A stretch of DNA of 55,079 nucleotides from Olivibacter sp. XZL3 (GCF_004368405.1 NZ_SBJH01000080.1:1-55079); one strand, 5' to 3'. Positions 45,677 to 54,788 are shown, numbered from the stretch's first letter. The notes: generated by a model from the letters alone, not told the origin. Numbers and translations: made by a program.

Positions 45677-46114
45677 TTATTCCTCTATCACTTCAATGCT
45701 TAAAATTTTATCGCCTTGCCGGATGTCATCGATTACATCAACGTTTTCAACGACCTTACCAAAGCAGGTATGGTTGCGATCTAAATGAGCTGTATTATTT
45801 CTACTGTGGCAAATAAAGAACTGTGAGCCACCGGTATTTCTTCCGCGGTGTGCCATAGATAATACACCTCGATCGTGGTATTGGTTCTCGCCGTCTAATT
45901 CGCAGTCAATTGTATATCCTGGGCCACCAGCCCCTGTTCCTGTCGGATCGCCCCCTTGAATTACAAAATCAGGAATAACACGGTGAAAAACCGTACCATC
46001 ATAAAAGCCAGATTTTGCAAGTTTGATAAAATTTGCCACGTGACCTGGTGCATCTTTTTCATAAAACTGCACGGTCATATCACCTTTCTCAGTTTTTATA
46101 ATTGCTTTACTCAT
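45677..46114 (-). CDS. Cyclophilin-type peptidyl-prolyl cis-trans isomerase
   Basis: The 145-residue enzyme speeds proline cis-trans isomerisation during folding. It has the catalytic FHRVIPDFVIQGGDPTGTGAGGPGY in parts, with the arginine of FHRV, then MAHRGRNTGGSQFFI. No signal peptide is present, so it is cytoplasmic. The ATG at 46114 gives MSKAII; a TTG six bases earlier is less likely. It has its own TACCTTTG box at 46134-46141. Confidence 0.95.
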   Translation of the reverse strand: MSKAIIKTEKGDMTVQFYEKDAPGHVANFIKLAKSGFYDGTVFHRVIPDFVIQGGDPTGTGAGGPGYTIDCELDGENQYHDRGVLSMAHRGRNTGGSQFFICHSRNNTAHLDRNHTCFGKVVENVDVIDDIRQGDKILSIEVIEE

Positions 46115-46133
46115 ATTCAATTTCGTTAATTGG

Positions 46134-46141
46134 CAAAGGTA
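46134..46141 (-). promoter_or_regulatory. -7 box of the cyclophilin gene
   Basis: TACCTTTG on the minus strand ends 19 bp before the ATG. Confidence 0.6.
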
Positions 46142-46213
46142 ATGATTTGATTCTTTCCCCGCCGCTTATTTTATTTATTTATTGTTCTTACTAGACAAGA
46201 ACATACTCCATAA

Positions 46214-48274
46214 TTAATCAAAAAACTTCCAGCTAATACCGAACCGCATACCTGCGGGAGCCATTGGATAACGCCGTACCGTATAATATCCGCGTGAAAA
46301 GAGTCCTTGGTTTGCGTGGTCATACCGTAAAAAGAAATTGGTTCTTTTCAGTGTTGCTGTGACCCAAACGTCCACAATCGGATAAGACGAAAATTCAATC
46401 GGGACAATCGCATTGCCTTCATTATCCACACCCCCATAATATGGGCGATAAAACTGCCCCAAGTTAATAGCATAGGAAGGGGCTACGTATGGCGTATTGA
46501 ACCGGACATCAAATCCCATATTAAGATTAATTACCTTTACAAGGGTTGTGTTATAATAAAAGCTATGCCAGGTATAAAACTCGGGTGTCATCAAAATGTC
46601 GTTGTAATCAGACTTTTGATATACGACATAATTGTCGAAATGCCATTTCTCGAAAAAAGTGAAATCTTTACCTAAGGTCAGTTTCAGCAAATTGATGGCC
46701 GATCCGTGTTGAGCCACCTCTATCACCCGTAATAATTCCGCACGATGATCGGGATTATCCACCTCCTTATAATACGTGTAATTGTTTATTAGGTTATACT
46801 CCGCTTTTGCAGTAATCCGAAATCTTGGATTCTCATAGGTAGCGGACAAATGTGTGGTCTTGATCTTATCTAATCGATCGCTATTATCCCATTTATGGTA
46901 AGTGTAATTCACAGATTCGGCTAAATGCTCTGGCGACTGGTTTTGAAAATAACCGGCAAGTACCAACCGCCCTACCGTATTATTGTAAAGCAGGTTAGCC
47001 TGCGCGCCATAGTGGAAATCGCCAAAATTTCGCCCCGCGACAATTTGCCTAAAATCGGTTGTGATGTTCACGCGGTCGCTAAAACGATAAGCCAGCCCAG
47101 CCTTCAGGGTAATGTTTTGAAAAGACATATCGCTGGAGACATTTGTATCCTGATTGTTTATAGAGTCTCTTCCCTGTTTATAAAACATCAAGTCATGTTG
47201 TAAGCCCAGATCGAGTTTCACTTCATTCTTTATAAATGAAACAGATTTCCCCCTCAGAGAAAAACTATAGCCAAAATCATTACTAATGGTGGTCAATAAG
47301 GTTGAATCATTGGTCAAGGTCGACTCCCCAAAAGGGAGGGCGCCATAAGGATCGGCTTCATTTTTAAAAAACTTATATTTTTTCCGATTGATTCTCAAGC
47401 TATGGGCAATTGCCATAGTCGGCAATACTTGCTGCTCTTGCGTTCCTTTGTTGAGCGTATCCAGTCGACCAATAAACATACTTTGTCGTAAAAAAAAACT
47501 ATGGTCTGTCCACGTATTTCTAGGTCGCTGTTCCCGTTGCTGACTTAAGCGGACCTGAAAGGATTCCGGGCTGGAGTTTTCGGGTTGCACGCTAAATATA
47601 CTATCATTCAGAATCGATCCATTTTCGGTGGCTACCAGCGTGTTAAAAATCAAGGCCGACTGCAAATTGTAGCGTAAACTGGGTGATTCATACCAACTGT
47701 AAATAGCTGGCTGAATATCATTATAACGTTGGTTTTGATAAAATCCGCGGGCTAACGAAGCGTTGAAATTAGCTCCTATGCTCCAATTGGGTTTTATATT
47801 CTGCCCGATTTTCGCGCTGAACACCTGATCGCCCGTCACGAAATACAGTTCCGAATAGGGGGATCGCGCTCGATAAAACCGGATGGAATCAAGCGTCAAC
47901 AAATAGCGGTCCATGGCCGAAAAGCCTGTTCTGAAACCAATTTCCGTCGACGGTGTAAATAATAGATCGCGCGTTGCCAACCCGTAATTACCGAGGTTCA
48001 TTGTTGGGTTCTTAGGCTTTGTTTGCGGATTATAGTATTGAAACCCTTTTAATGTTGTATCCAGTGGAACGGTGTACGTCCCCTGCTTTAAACGATCCAG
48101 CGTAGTATATCTTATATACGACGCATTATAGATGATAGAATCCTGCTGTGCCTCTTCCGCTCGACGGAGTGAGTCAAGATCGGTTCCCCATTCCTCCTGC
48201 TCTTGGGCTAAGCTGAGGCTGGCCAAACTACACAAAAAACAAACGAGAAAACAGGCGCGCAAATGCTTGATCAT
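46214..48274 (-). CDS. Putative porin (Porin_10 family)
   Basis: The 686-residue protein has a signal peptide (ending SLSLAQ at about 23) and long beta-barrel sequence with many aromatic-alternating strands, ending GMRFGISWKFFD. It fits the Bacteroidota Porin_10 family (putative porin), an outer-membrane protein of unknown cargo. Its ATG overlaps the stop of the purine phosphorylase gene by four bases (ATGA), so translation is coupled. The link of lipid A kinase, nucleoside phosphorylase and outer-membrane barrel in one operon is notable but its meaning is unknown. Confidence 0.85.
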   Translation of the reverse strand: MIKHLRACFLVCFLCSLASLSLAQEQEEWGTDLDSLRRAEEAQQDSIIYNASYIRYTTLDRLKQGTYTVPLDTTLKGFQYYNPQTKPKNPTMNLGNYGLATRDLLFTPSTEIGFRTGFSAMDRYLLTLDSIRFYRARSPYSELYFVTGDQVFSAKIGQNIKPNWSIGANFNASLARGFYQNQRYNDIQPAIYSWYESPSLRYNLQSALIFNTLVATENGSILNDSIFSVQPENSSPESFQVRLSQQREQRPRNTWTDHSFFLRQSMFIGRLDTLNKGTQEQQVLPTMAIAHSLRINRKKYKFFKNEADPYGALPFGESTLTNDSTLLTTISNDFGYSFSLRGKSVSFIKNEVKLDLGLQHDLMFYKQGRDSINNQDTNVSSDMSFQNITLKAGLAYRFSDRVNITTDFRQIVAGRNFGDFHYGAQANLLYNNTVGRLVLAGYFQNQSPEHLAESVNYTYHKWDNSDRLDKIKTTHLSATYENPRFRITAKAEYNLINNYTYYKEVDNPDHRAELLRVIEVAQHGSAINLLKLTLGKDFTFFEKWHFDNYVVYQKSDYNDILMTPEFYTWHSFYYNTTLVKVINLNMGFDVRFNTPYVAPSYAINLGQFYRPYYGGVDNEGNAIVPIEFSSYPIVDVWVTATLKRTNFFLRYDHANQGLFSRGYYTVRRYPMAPAGMRFGISWKFFD

Positions 48275-49089
48275 TGAGGCAAAGCTAGTAATTCTTTTAA
48301 AATAAAAGTCATCTTTGGTTCAGCAGCGTTCGCCACCGCTATAATATCTTCTAGAGATACCACTTCCAGATCTTCATGAAAACCTTCATCGGTAACTACC
48401 GACACGGCAAACACCGGCAAGCCCATATGATTGGCAACGATCACTTCCGGAACCGTACTCATCCCTACAATATCGCCACCAATTAAACGCATATACTTAT
48501 ATTCCGCACGGGTCTCCAAGTTAGGGCCAGCGGTAGAAACATAAACGCCTTTGTGCGCCCGGATGGTATGGCTCTCCGCAATTTTTAACGCTTTTTCTAT
48601 CAGCTCTCGGTTATAGGGCCGACTCATATCCGGAAAGCGCGGGCCTAAGTCATCGTAATTAGGTCCGCGGAGCGGACTTTCCGGTAAAAGACTAATGTGA
48701 TCTTCTATAAATACCAGATCGCCTTTCTTAATAGCCGGGTTTAATGACCCTGAAGCATTTGATACAAACAATTTTTGTATACCGAGCAGTTTGAGAACCC
48801 GCACCGGAAACGTGATCTCTTGCATGCTGTATCCTTCATAGTAATGAAGCCGACCTTGCATGGCTACCACCTTTCGCCCATTTAAGGTGCCGAATATTAG
48901 TTTTCCAGAATGAAATTCAAGCGTTGAAACGGGAAAGTTAGGTATATGTGTATACATGAGCTGATGCTCAACTTCGATATCTTTAACGAGGCCCCCTAGT
49001 CCTGTGCCTAGAATGATTCCGACTTCCGGTTGGAAGTCTCCTATTCTTTGTTGAATATAACTAACCGTTTCTCCTAGTGATCTATACAT
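48271..49089 (-). CDS. punA: Purine-nucleoside phosphorylase
   Basis: The 272-residue enzyme splits purine nucleosides with phosphate to free base and ribose-1-phosphate. It has GIILGTGLGGLV near 24-35, the phosphate-binding GRLHYYEGYSM, VSNASGSLNP, AGPNLETRAEY and MSTVPEVIVANHMG. It is of the trimeric, PNP family 2 type. It follows lpxK by about 35 bp and overlaps the porin gene. Confidence 0.94.
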   Translation of the reverse strand: MYRSLGETVSYIQQRIGDFQPEVGIILGTGLGGLVKDIEVEHQLMYTHIPNFPVSTLEFHSGKLIFGTLNGRKVVAMQGRLHYYEGYSMQEITFPVRVLKLLGIQKLFVSNASGSLNPAIKKGDLVFIEDHISLLPESPLRGPNYDDLGPRFPDMSRPYNRELIEKALKIAESHTIRAHKGVYVSTAGPNLETRAEYKYMRLIGGDIVGMSTVPEVIVANHMGLPVFAVSVVTDEGFHEDLEVVSLEDIIAVANAAEPKMTFILKELLALPQ

Positions 49090-49124
49090 ATAAAAGTTTC
49101 TTTTTTGCTATACAATTTACTATT

Positions 49125-50168
49125 TTAAGAGACATCCTTGAGCACTTTTTCTTTAATTAAGGTGTCAAAAGGCAGCTCATCCCCTTCCATATGAAATTTT
49201 ATTTCAATGGGAATATAATATACAGGTAATCCGCTCAACTGCGAAACCACCTCCGGGCTTTGCAAACGCATCGCATCTTTTTCAGTGGTAATGATAAGAC
49301 AGTCGGGCAATGATTGCGCATATTTCCTTATGTTTCGCAGATCGTTCGTTGAAAATTGATGATGATCGGGAAAGTTCATCTCTTTTAGTATTTCGCCCTT
49401 GGTATTTAGATAATCGGAAAGCGGTTTAGGGTTTGCAATACCGGTTACGAGCATAAACTTAGCTCCAACGGGAAAAGGCACACGCTCATCAGTTGTCAAA
49501 CTGCTTAAATGCCCATACTCGATGTAAGTAAAAAATACCGGAACTTCCTTTTTCAGTCGTAGCAACTGTTTCGCACCTTGCTTTTCCTCCGCTGTAATCA
49601 ATTTTGGGGCTTTAGTAATGACGATAATATCGGCAAAATTTCGCCGCAGAAACAAGTCTCGGTAATCACCCGCTGGCAGCAGGAATTTGTTTCTTTTTAG
49701 GCTATCAAAATCAAATAATAAAATACTGACACCCGGCTGTAACCTACGGTGCTGAAAGGCATCATCTAATATAAAAATTTCATGCTGCGGCATGAGACGT
49801 TTTAGTCCTTCAACTCTATCTTCACAATCGGCAACCGTAACCCAAGGAAATTTCCTTTTTACCTGCAAAGGCTCATCTCCCACCTCCGCAGCGGTGCTAT
49901 CCGCCTGCACTTCTAAATAGCCTTTGCTCTTTCTCCCATATCCCCTACTCAGCGTCGCTACCCGTGTGCGTGTTGACAACAAGCGTAAAAGATACTCCGT
50001 CATCGGACTTTTGCCCGCACCACCAACCACCAGATTGCCAACAACAAGCACCGGCTTCTCAAAACTATAACGAGTATACAAGCCTCTATCGTAAAAAAAA
50101 TGTCTCAGAAATAAGACCGCACCGTAAAGCCATGAGAAAGGGAGTAATAAAAGACGCAATCGTTTCAT
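49125..50168 (-). CDS. lpxK: Tetraacyldisaccharide 4'-kinase
   Basis: LpxK adds the 4'-phosphate in lipid A synthesis at the inner membrane. The 347-residue protein has an N-terminal hydrophobic anchor (LRLLLLPFSWLYGAVLFL), the P-loop GNLVVGGAGKSPMTEYL, LSRGYGRKSKG, DDAFQHRRL and VVTGIANP-like MLVTGIANPKPL. I chose ATG 50168; a TTG one codon earlier is in frame. It is the first gene of lpxK-punA-porin, with a TACCTTTG box upstream. Confidence 0.95.
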   Translation of the reverse strand: MKRLRLLLLPFSWLYGAVLFLRHFFYDRGLYTRYSFEKPVLVVGNLVVGGAGKSPMTEYLLRLLSTRTRVATLSRGYGRKSKGYLEVQADSTAAEVGDEPLQVKRKFPWVTVADCEDRVEGLKRLMPQHEIFILDDAFQHRRLQPGVSILLFDFDSLKRNKFLLPAGDYRDLFLRRNFADIIVITKAPKLITAEEKQGAKQLLRLKKEVPVFFTYIEYGHLSSLTTDERVPFPVGAKFMLVTGIANPKPLSDYLNTKGEILKEMNFPDHHQFSTNDLRNIRKYAQSLPDCLIITTEKDAMRLQSPEVVSQLSGLPVYYIPIEIKFHMEGDELPFDTLIKEKVLKDVS

Positions 50169-50191
50169 CAACTTTTTTCAATACCAGGTAA

Positions 50192-50199
50192 CAAAGGTA
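50192..50199 (-). promoter_or_regulatory. -7 box of the lpxK operon
   Basis: TACCTTTG on the minus strand ends 23 bp before the lpxK ATG; no clear -33. Confidence 0.55.
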
Positions 50200-50228
50200 A
50201 TAAACAAAGCGCTAAATACCGATTTCAA

Positions 50229-50259
50229 TTGCACAGCTATCAGGCTTTTGGTACCTTTG
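50229..50259 (+). promoter_or_regulatory. pruA promoter
   Basis: TTG at 50229-50231, 20 bp, TACCTTTG at 50252-50259, with the ATG 29 bp further on. Divergent from the lpxK box. Confidence 0.65.
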
Positions 50260-50288
50260 CAAGATATTATACAAAATAGAATCATATT

Positions 50289-51920
50289 ATGTTAAAAGGA
50301 TTTTTCAGTGTCCCGACTCCCCTAAACGAACCGGTATATTCCTATGCTCCGGGCAGTAAGGAACGCGCCTTATTACAAGAAGCATTACGTTCGGCGAGAT
50401 CCCAAGAAGCGGACATACCGATGTTTATAGGCGGCCAAGAAATACGGACCGGAAATAAAGGAGAATTAAGACCTCCGCATGACCATAAACACCTATTGGG
50501 ATATTATCATAAAGGCGACAAGAACCATGTAACAGACGCCATTGAGGCTGCGTTGGCAGCAAAAAAAGACTGGGAGGATTTGCCATGGGAACACCGTGCC
50601 GCGATCTTTTTAAAGACCGCTGATTTAATAGCCGGAAAATACCGCTATAAACTGAATGCGGCAACCATGCTGGGGCAATCTAAAAATGCGTACCAAGCAG
50701 AGATCGACTCGGCTTGCGAAATTGTAGATTTCCTTCGGTTTAACGTTAAGTATATGAGCGAAATCTATGCGCAACAGCCTCCTATTTCACCCGATGGCGT
50801 ATGGAACCGGGTAGAGCAGCGGCCATTAGAAGGATTTGTTTTCGCTTTAACACCCTTCAACTTTACGGCAATCGCAGGAAACCTACCTAGCTGTGTCGCC
50901 ATGATGGGAAATGTTGTTGTATGGAAGCCCGCTGACACGCAAATCTATGCGGCGCATTTGCTGATGGAAATCTTCCACGAAGCAGGTGTTCCCGCCGGAG
51001 TAATTAACCTGATTTATGCGCACGGGCCAGACGTAGGCGAAGTGGTTTTCAATCACCCGGATTTTGCAGGAATTCATTTTACTGGATCAACCGCCGTTTT
51101 TCAGGAAATTTGGAAAACAATCGGCAATAACATCCACAAATATAAAAGCTATCCACGCATCGTGGGAGAAACCGGGGGTAAAGACTTTATACTACTGCAT
51201 CCCTCCGCCGATGTAAAGGCGGCAAATACGGCCATCGTTCGCGGAGCATTCGAATATCAAGGACAAAAATGTTCAGCCGCTTCCCGCGTTTACGTCCCTA
51301 AATCTCTTTGGCCTGCGCTAAGAGAACTGATGACTAAAGACATTGACTCCTTTAAAGTTGGGCCTACCGAGGACTTTTCTAACTTTGTCAACGCTGTTAT
51401 TGATGAAAAATCTTTCGACAAGCTGGCAAGATACATCGATCAAGCGAAAGCCGATGAAGACGCTGAAGTCATCATAGGGGGCGACTATGACAAAAGCGTA
51501 GGCTACTTTATAAAGCCGACGGTAATCCTCGCGAAAAAAGCAGATTATGTAACCATGAGGGAGGAGCTGTTTGGACCGGTTTTGACAGTCTTTGTATACG
51601 ATGACGAAAAGTGGGAAGAAACGCTGAAACTGATAGATGAAACCTCCATATACGCGCTTACCGGCTCGGTCATTGCGCAAGATCGTTATGCCATCGCCCA
51701 GGCAGCAGATGCTTTAAAAAATGCGGCAGGTAACTTCTATATAAACGACAAGTGTACCGGTGCCGTTGTGGGCCAGCAGCCTTTCGGTGGCGCCAGAGGT
51801 TCCGGCACAAATGATAAAGCAGGTTCTATGATCAACTTGTTACGTTGGGTTTCTCCTCGGACTATCAAGGAGACATTCAATCCACCAACAGATTATCGCT
51901 ACCCGTTCTTAGAGGAATAA
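50289..51920 (+). CDS. pruA: L-glutamate gamma-semialdehyde dehydrogenase
   Basis: This enzyme oxidises L-glutamate gamma-semialdehyde (P5C) to glutamate, the second step of proline breakdown. The 543-residue ALDH has TPFNFTAIAGNLP, FTGSTAVF, the base E294 in IVGETGGKDF and the nucleophile C328 in YQGQKCSAASR, which with the GETGGKDF phrase marks the P5C group. No PutA-type proline dehydrogenase domain is fused; a separate one should exist elsewhere. A strong terminator follows. Confidence 0.96.
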   Translation: MLKGFFSVPTPLNEPVYSYAPGSKERALLQEALRSARSQEADIPMFIGGQEIRTGNKGELRPPHDHKHLLGYYHKGDKNHVTDAIEAALAAKKDWEDLPWEHRAAIFLKTADLIAGKYRYKLNAATMLGQSKNAYQAEIDSACEIVDFLRFNVKYMSEIYAQQPPISPDGVWNRVEQRPLEGFVFALTPFNFTAIAGNLPSCVAMMGNVVVWKPADTQIYAAHLLMEIFHEAGVPAGVINLIYAHGPDVGEVVFNHPDFAGIHFTGSTAVFQEIWKTIGNNIHKYKSYPRIVGETGGKDFILLHPSADVKAANTAIVRGAFEYQGQKCSAASRVYVPKSLWPALRELMTKDIDSFKVGPTEDFSNFVNAVIDEKSFDKLARYIDQAKADEDAEVIIGGDYDKSVGYFIKPTVILAKKADYVTMREELFGPVLTVFVYDDEKWEETLKLIDETSIYALTGSVIAQDRYAIAQAADALKNAAGNFYINDKCTGAVVGQQPFGGARGSGTNDKAGSMINLLRWVSPRTIKETFNPPTDYRYPFLEE

Positions 51921-51932
51921 GACAACCTATAG

Positions 51933-51967
51933 TTCGAAGGGAACGGCAGGCTGTTCCCTTCGAATTT
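51933..51967 (+). terminator. Convergent terminator of pruA and the porin gene
   Basis: TTCGAAGGGAAC (51933-51944) pairs with GTTCCCTTCGAA (51953-51964), a perfect 12-bp stem followed by TTTAT; it can serve both strands. Confidence 0.9.
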
Positions 51968-51979
51968 ATCATTGTACCG

Positions 51980-53221
51980 CTAAAAATTAATCTGCGCCTG
52001 TATTCTCAATAAGTTACCCCTTTGAAGGTTATCCTGTAGTTTGAAATCTTCGAACCTTCTGGATGACAAGGTATACTGACACACGAGTTCAAATTGTTTT
52101 ACGGGCTGCCATTCGACACCTATTTCAAGCTCCTTAACCTCATACTTTCTTGCATCAAGTTCGTGCTTCTTGCCCCCATCGTAGTAGTGAAGTCTTGCAA
52201 ACGGAATAAAAGTTTGATCGTTGATGAGCTTCCTGTAAGAGAAGGTAACGTATCCGCCTTGCAGCTTTTCAGATCGGATGGAATCCGTCTCTTTGTCAAA
52301 AGCAGGGCCGCGGCCTACATTGTATTCTGCCTGAATCCCGAAAGGCTTCGGATACAATACAACACTAGCCGCTATTCTTTCATCGATATATGTCTTATCC
52401 GAAGCCGTCTTTACCCCTTCACTTAACTGGGCATCAAAAAGCTGGTAGCGTCCAGTATACGCCTGAATACCCGGTTCTATAAATTGATTGCCGACAGCTA
52501 AAGGGTACGAAATACGCGTTACTATATGTTTATTTTTATTTAGTTCTGGCTTATTCGCTCCTTGTCCATTAAAAAAACCTAATCCAAACACACCGAAATC
52601 CCCAGAGCCTTTTAAGCCCTCGTTTACGAGCAGAGAAAACCGTTCCCGTATCCGCTTCGGAGCCCAATAAAAGAAAACCCCTAAATCGCGCTCGTTCACA
52701 AAGGAACTATTGGTACCATCCGCCCGATCCAAAGGCAACCTATTCGAACTGGATTGCATATTCTCAAAACCGAAAGGAATCTTACTCTGTCCAATTCGGA
52801 AACGAAACTCGTTATCATCATCCAACCCCAGGTCGAAATAGGCGTCCCTTATCTGTCCAAAATGCAAATTGTCAGTACTAATAGAGCTCGCAAAATCCGG
52901 TTGAATATAAAAGAAAACGCGTTCGCTGATTTGTCCCGAAAAGACCAACCGTACACGTCTGATAAATAAACCTCCGCCGTCCCCCCAGCTCTTATCCCCT
53001 TGTTCGTTTTTCAAAAGTGGGTTGGTTTCTAACAAACGATTGTAACGAAGCTGCGCATAACCCCGTAAATTAATCCGGTCATACCATTTATTCTGCTCTG
53101 TACCGACGCTTGTGCTTAGGTCGGATTGTGCCATCGCGCTATTGAAAATCGTCATTAACCCAACGAAAAGAAGGATTACGCTCCGATGAAAGTTAAGATA
53201 AAAAGAACCTAATATGTACAT
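51980..53221 (-). CDS. Phosphate-selective porin (OprO/OprP family)
   Basis: The 413-residue protein has a signal peptide (SVILLFVGLMTIFNSAMAQ) and barrel strands such as LRGYAQLRYNRLLE, SWGDGGGLFIRRVRLVFSG, FRIGQSKIPFGFENMQSS and ending RIQAQINF. This fits the OprO/OprP family, trimeric outer-membrane channels, some of them selective for phosphate or polyphosphate. Length is normal. Two TTAACA-N5-TTAACA-like pairs lie upstream, similar to the PhoP box of Bacillus subtilis, which supports phosphate control. Confidence 0.88.
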   Translation of the reverse strand: MYILGSFYLNFHRSVILLFVGLMTIFNSAMAQSDLSTSVGTEQNKWYDRINLRGYAQLRYNRLLETNPLLKNEQGDKSWGDGGGLFIRRVRLVFSGQISERVFFYIQPDFASSISTDNLHFGQIRDAYFDLGLDDDNEFRFRIGQSKIPFGFENMQSSSNRLPLDRADGTNSSFVNERDLGVFFYWAPKRIRERFSLLVNEGLKGSGDFGVFGLGFFNGQGANKPELNKNKHIVTRISYPLAVGNQFIEPGIQAYTGRYQLFDAQLSEGVKTASDKTYIDERIAASVVLYPKPFGIQAEYNVGRGPAFDKETDSIRSEKLQGGYVTFSYRKLINDQTFIPFARLHYYDGGKKHELDARKYEVKELEIGVEWQPVKQFELVCQYTLSSRRFEDFKLQDNLQRGNLLRIQAQINF

Positions 53222-53223
53222 TT

Positions 53224-53302
53224 AGTTAAGCTATTGTTAAGTGTTGCAAAAGTGTTAAGTTCATATTACTACTATATGTGTTTAATGTTAATTCATTGTT
53301 AA
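53224..53302 (-). promoter_or_regulatory. PhoP-box-like repeats before the porin gene
   Basis: On the minus strand TTAACA (53302-53297), 5 bp, TTAACA (53291-53286) forms a perfect direct repeat of 11-bp period. A second pair, TTAACA (53240-53235), 5 bp, TTAACT (53229-53224), lies next to the ATG, and a single TTAACA is at 53258-53253. CACTTTTG (53254-53247) resembles a -7 box, which would put the first pair about 50 bp before the transcription start. Confidence 0.45.
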
Positions 53303-53434
53303 GTATTTCAGTTCATTATTGAACCGCCCTTTTCCTGACGTCAATTGAACCGCGGCGTATACAGCTAATACACATTTTCTCAACAAAACGGACTGACAGC
53401 CTCTTTGAATAGCAATATTTCACCTTAAAAAATG

Positions 53435-53442
53435 TACTTTTG
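53435..53442 (+). promoter_or_regulatory. -7 box before the structured region
   Basis: TACTTTTG; the closest TTTG is 27 bp upstream, too far for a good -33. It points into the structured stretch and the 53697 gene. Confidence 0.45.
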
Positions 53443-53449
53443 CTGGAAT

Positions 53450-53625
53450 TTTCCATCTGACACATAATGTCGCATATTGAGCGAATAGCGCCTTTGGCTG
53501 CCGGACAACTAGGTAAAGAAGTCCTTCGCCCGAGTCATTTCATTACGTCGATGATATCGGACGCGCAGTGTCGGATAAGGTCTCGCTGCCGGGTTAGAGC
53601 AGCGACGCTCTATAAAGAGCAGGTT
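53450..53625 (+). ncRNA. Candidate structured RNA or long leader
   Basis: The 475-bp gap between the divergent porin and the 53697 gene has a promoter box followed by dense hairpins. GCGAA (53481-53485) can pair with TTCGC (53525-53529), enclosing GCGCC-TTT-GGCTGC (53488-53500) and GGAC...GTCC (53503-53524), like a three-way junction. Then CGAT-GAT-ATCG (53549-53559), a 7-bp stem TCGCTGC/GCAGCGA (53583-53605) and GCTCT/AGAGC (53607-53620). No T-run ends it, so it may be a 5' leader rather than a free RNA. It does not match tmRNA, SRP RNA, RNase P RNA or any riboswitch that I know by eye; 6S RNA is possible. A 70-codon open frame at 53467 overlaps it but is not protein-like. Confidence 0.4.
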
Positions 53626-53696
53626 TTAAGACGGAAAAAATTAAATGAAACTTTTTGCTTACTTAATCGACTTTTATAACAATCAACCACAATAAA

Positions 53697-54317
53697 ATGG
53701 CTAGGAAATTTTTATTAGTATCTCTATTCTTTCTTTTCTCAATCAAGGTATTCGGACAAAAGGTGTTGGTTTGGTGCCCTCCTGCGGTTGAGATAGGCGC
53801 AGCCAGCGACAAGCTGCAGGGAGTCCATTTAGACATCGTCTTTTCTGATTTAAGAAATATTGCAGATACGAGCCGTATCGAGTGTTCGTCACAGGACCTA
53901 ATCGAGCATATAGCACAAGGCATCACCACGTCATTTCCAAGGGCTATTATTAACGTATTGGATACAAGCGAATTCCGTTCTGCAGCGAAGAAAAACAGAG
54001 TGACTGTTCGTGTGGCCATTTCGGCTTACCATTCTGCCTCCGGCACAGACGCCTCCGCAGCGATTGGATCTGACCAAGGAGATTTCAGCTGGGGGGCCTT
54101 ACCTAAAAATAAATGGAATTCAGTTGCGGGGTTTCATGTCGTCATAGAAGATAGTAGAACGGAAAACCTCAAAACACTTACACGTAATATTGCAAATATT
54201 GTTTCAAGGCCTAATATCGGCGGATCGCTTACCGCTAAAAAGGCCCTATACGAAGCCTACAATGAAGCAAATCGCGAACTGCTTTATTTTATTGAAAGCA
54301 CAATCCAACGCGATTAA
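53697..54317 (+). CDS. Secreted hypothetical protein
   Basis: The 206-residue protein has a clear signal peptide (MARKFLLVSLFFLFSIKVFGQ). The mature part shows a predicted alpha/beta pattern: LDIVFSDLRNI, then IECSSQDLIEHIAQGITTSF and NRVTVRVAISAYHSA, and later NSVAGFHVVIEDSR. No catalytic motif is visible; two cysteines could form a disulphide (WC near 26, EC near 62). I do not recognise the family. It starts after the structured region and ends 56 bp before the SRPBCC gene. Confidence 0.75.
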   Translation: MARKFLLVSLFFLFSIKVFGQKVLVWCPPAVEIGAASDKLQGVHLDIVFSDLRNIADTSRIECSSQDLIEHIAQGITTSFPRAIINVLDTSEFRSAAKKNRVTVRVAISAYHSASGTDASAAIGSDQGDFSWGALPKNKWNSVAGFHVVIEDSRTENLKTLTRNIANIVSRPNIGGSLTAKKALYEAYNEANRELLYFIESTIQRD

Positions 54318-54373
54318 CGGGACCATAAGAATAGGATATCCAGCCGGTTAATCGTTGAAGCTATGTTTCTACC

Positions 54374-54757
54374 ATGAAAGATTTTAAGAAATATTTTATT
54401 ATTCCATCGAGTCCCGAGGAAGTTTACCTCGCCTTAACAGTCGAACAAGCTATTAGATTGTGGACGGGTGACGAGGTGAGTATGCCTAACAAGCCGAACT
54501 CGGAATTCTCCTTATGGGATGGAAACATCGTCGGAAAAAACCTACTCTTCGAGGAAGGAAAAAAGATAGTCCAACAATGGTACTTTGGCGACCAGGCGGA
54601 GCCTTCAATAGTAACTATGAAACTCCACCCCCACAAAAAGGGAACCTCCTTGGAGCTTTCACACACAAATATACCAGAAACCGATTACGACGACATTATA
54701 GAAGGTTGGCAAGACGTCTATATGGCTTCGCTCATTGACTTCTTTGAAGGCGAATAG
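54374..54757 (+). CDS. SRPBCC/START-like domain protein
   Basis: The 127-residue cytoplasmic protein is one START-like domain: FIIPSSPEEVYLALTVEQAIRLWTGDE in parts, FSLWDGNIVGKNLLFEEGKKIVQQWYF, then LELSHTNIPETDYDDIIEGWQDVY and a final helix. This is the AHSA1-like pattern (ligand-binding or Hsp90 activator fold). The ligand is unknown. Followed by simple repeats and then the rRNA operon end. Confidence 0.85.
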   Translation: MKDFKKYFIIPSSPEEVYLALTVEQAIRLWTGDEVSMPNKPNSEFSLWDGNIVGKNLLFEEGKKIVQQWYFGDQAEPSIVTMKLHPHKKGTSLELSHTNIPETDYDDIIEGWQDVYMASLIDFFEGE

Positions 54758-54788
54758 CCCGGCTTCCAAGCGTAGTAGGAAGTAGTTA

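Noticed and set aside
53467-53679. A 70-codon open frame with an ATG shortly after a promoter box
   Set aside because: The translation is rich in R and C without a plausible fold, and it covers dense hairpins. I read the region as structured leader or RNA.
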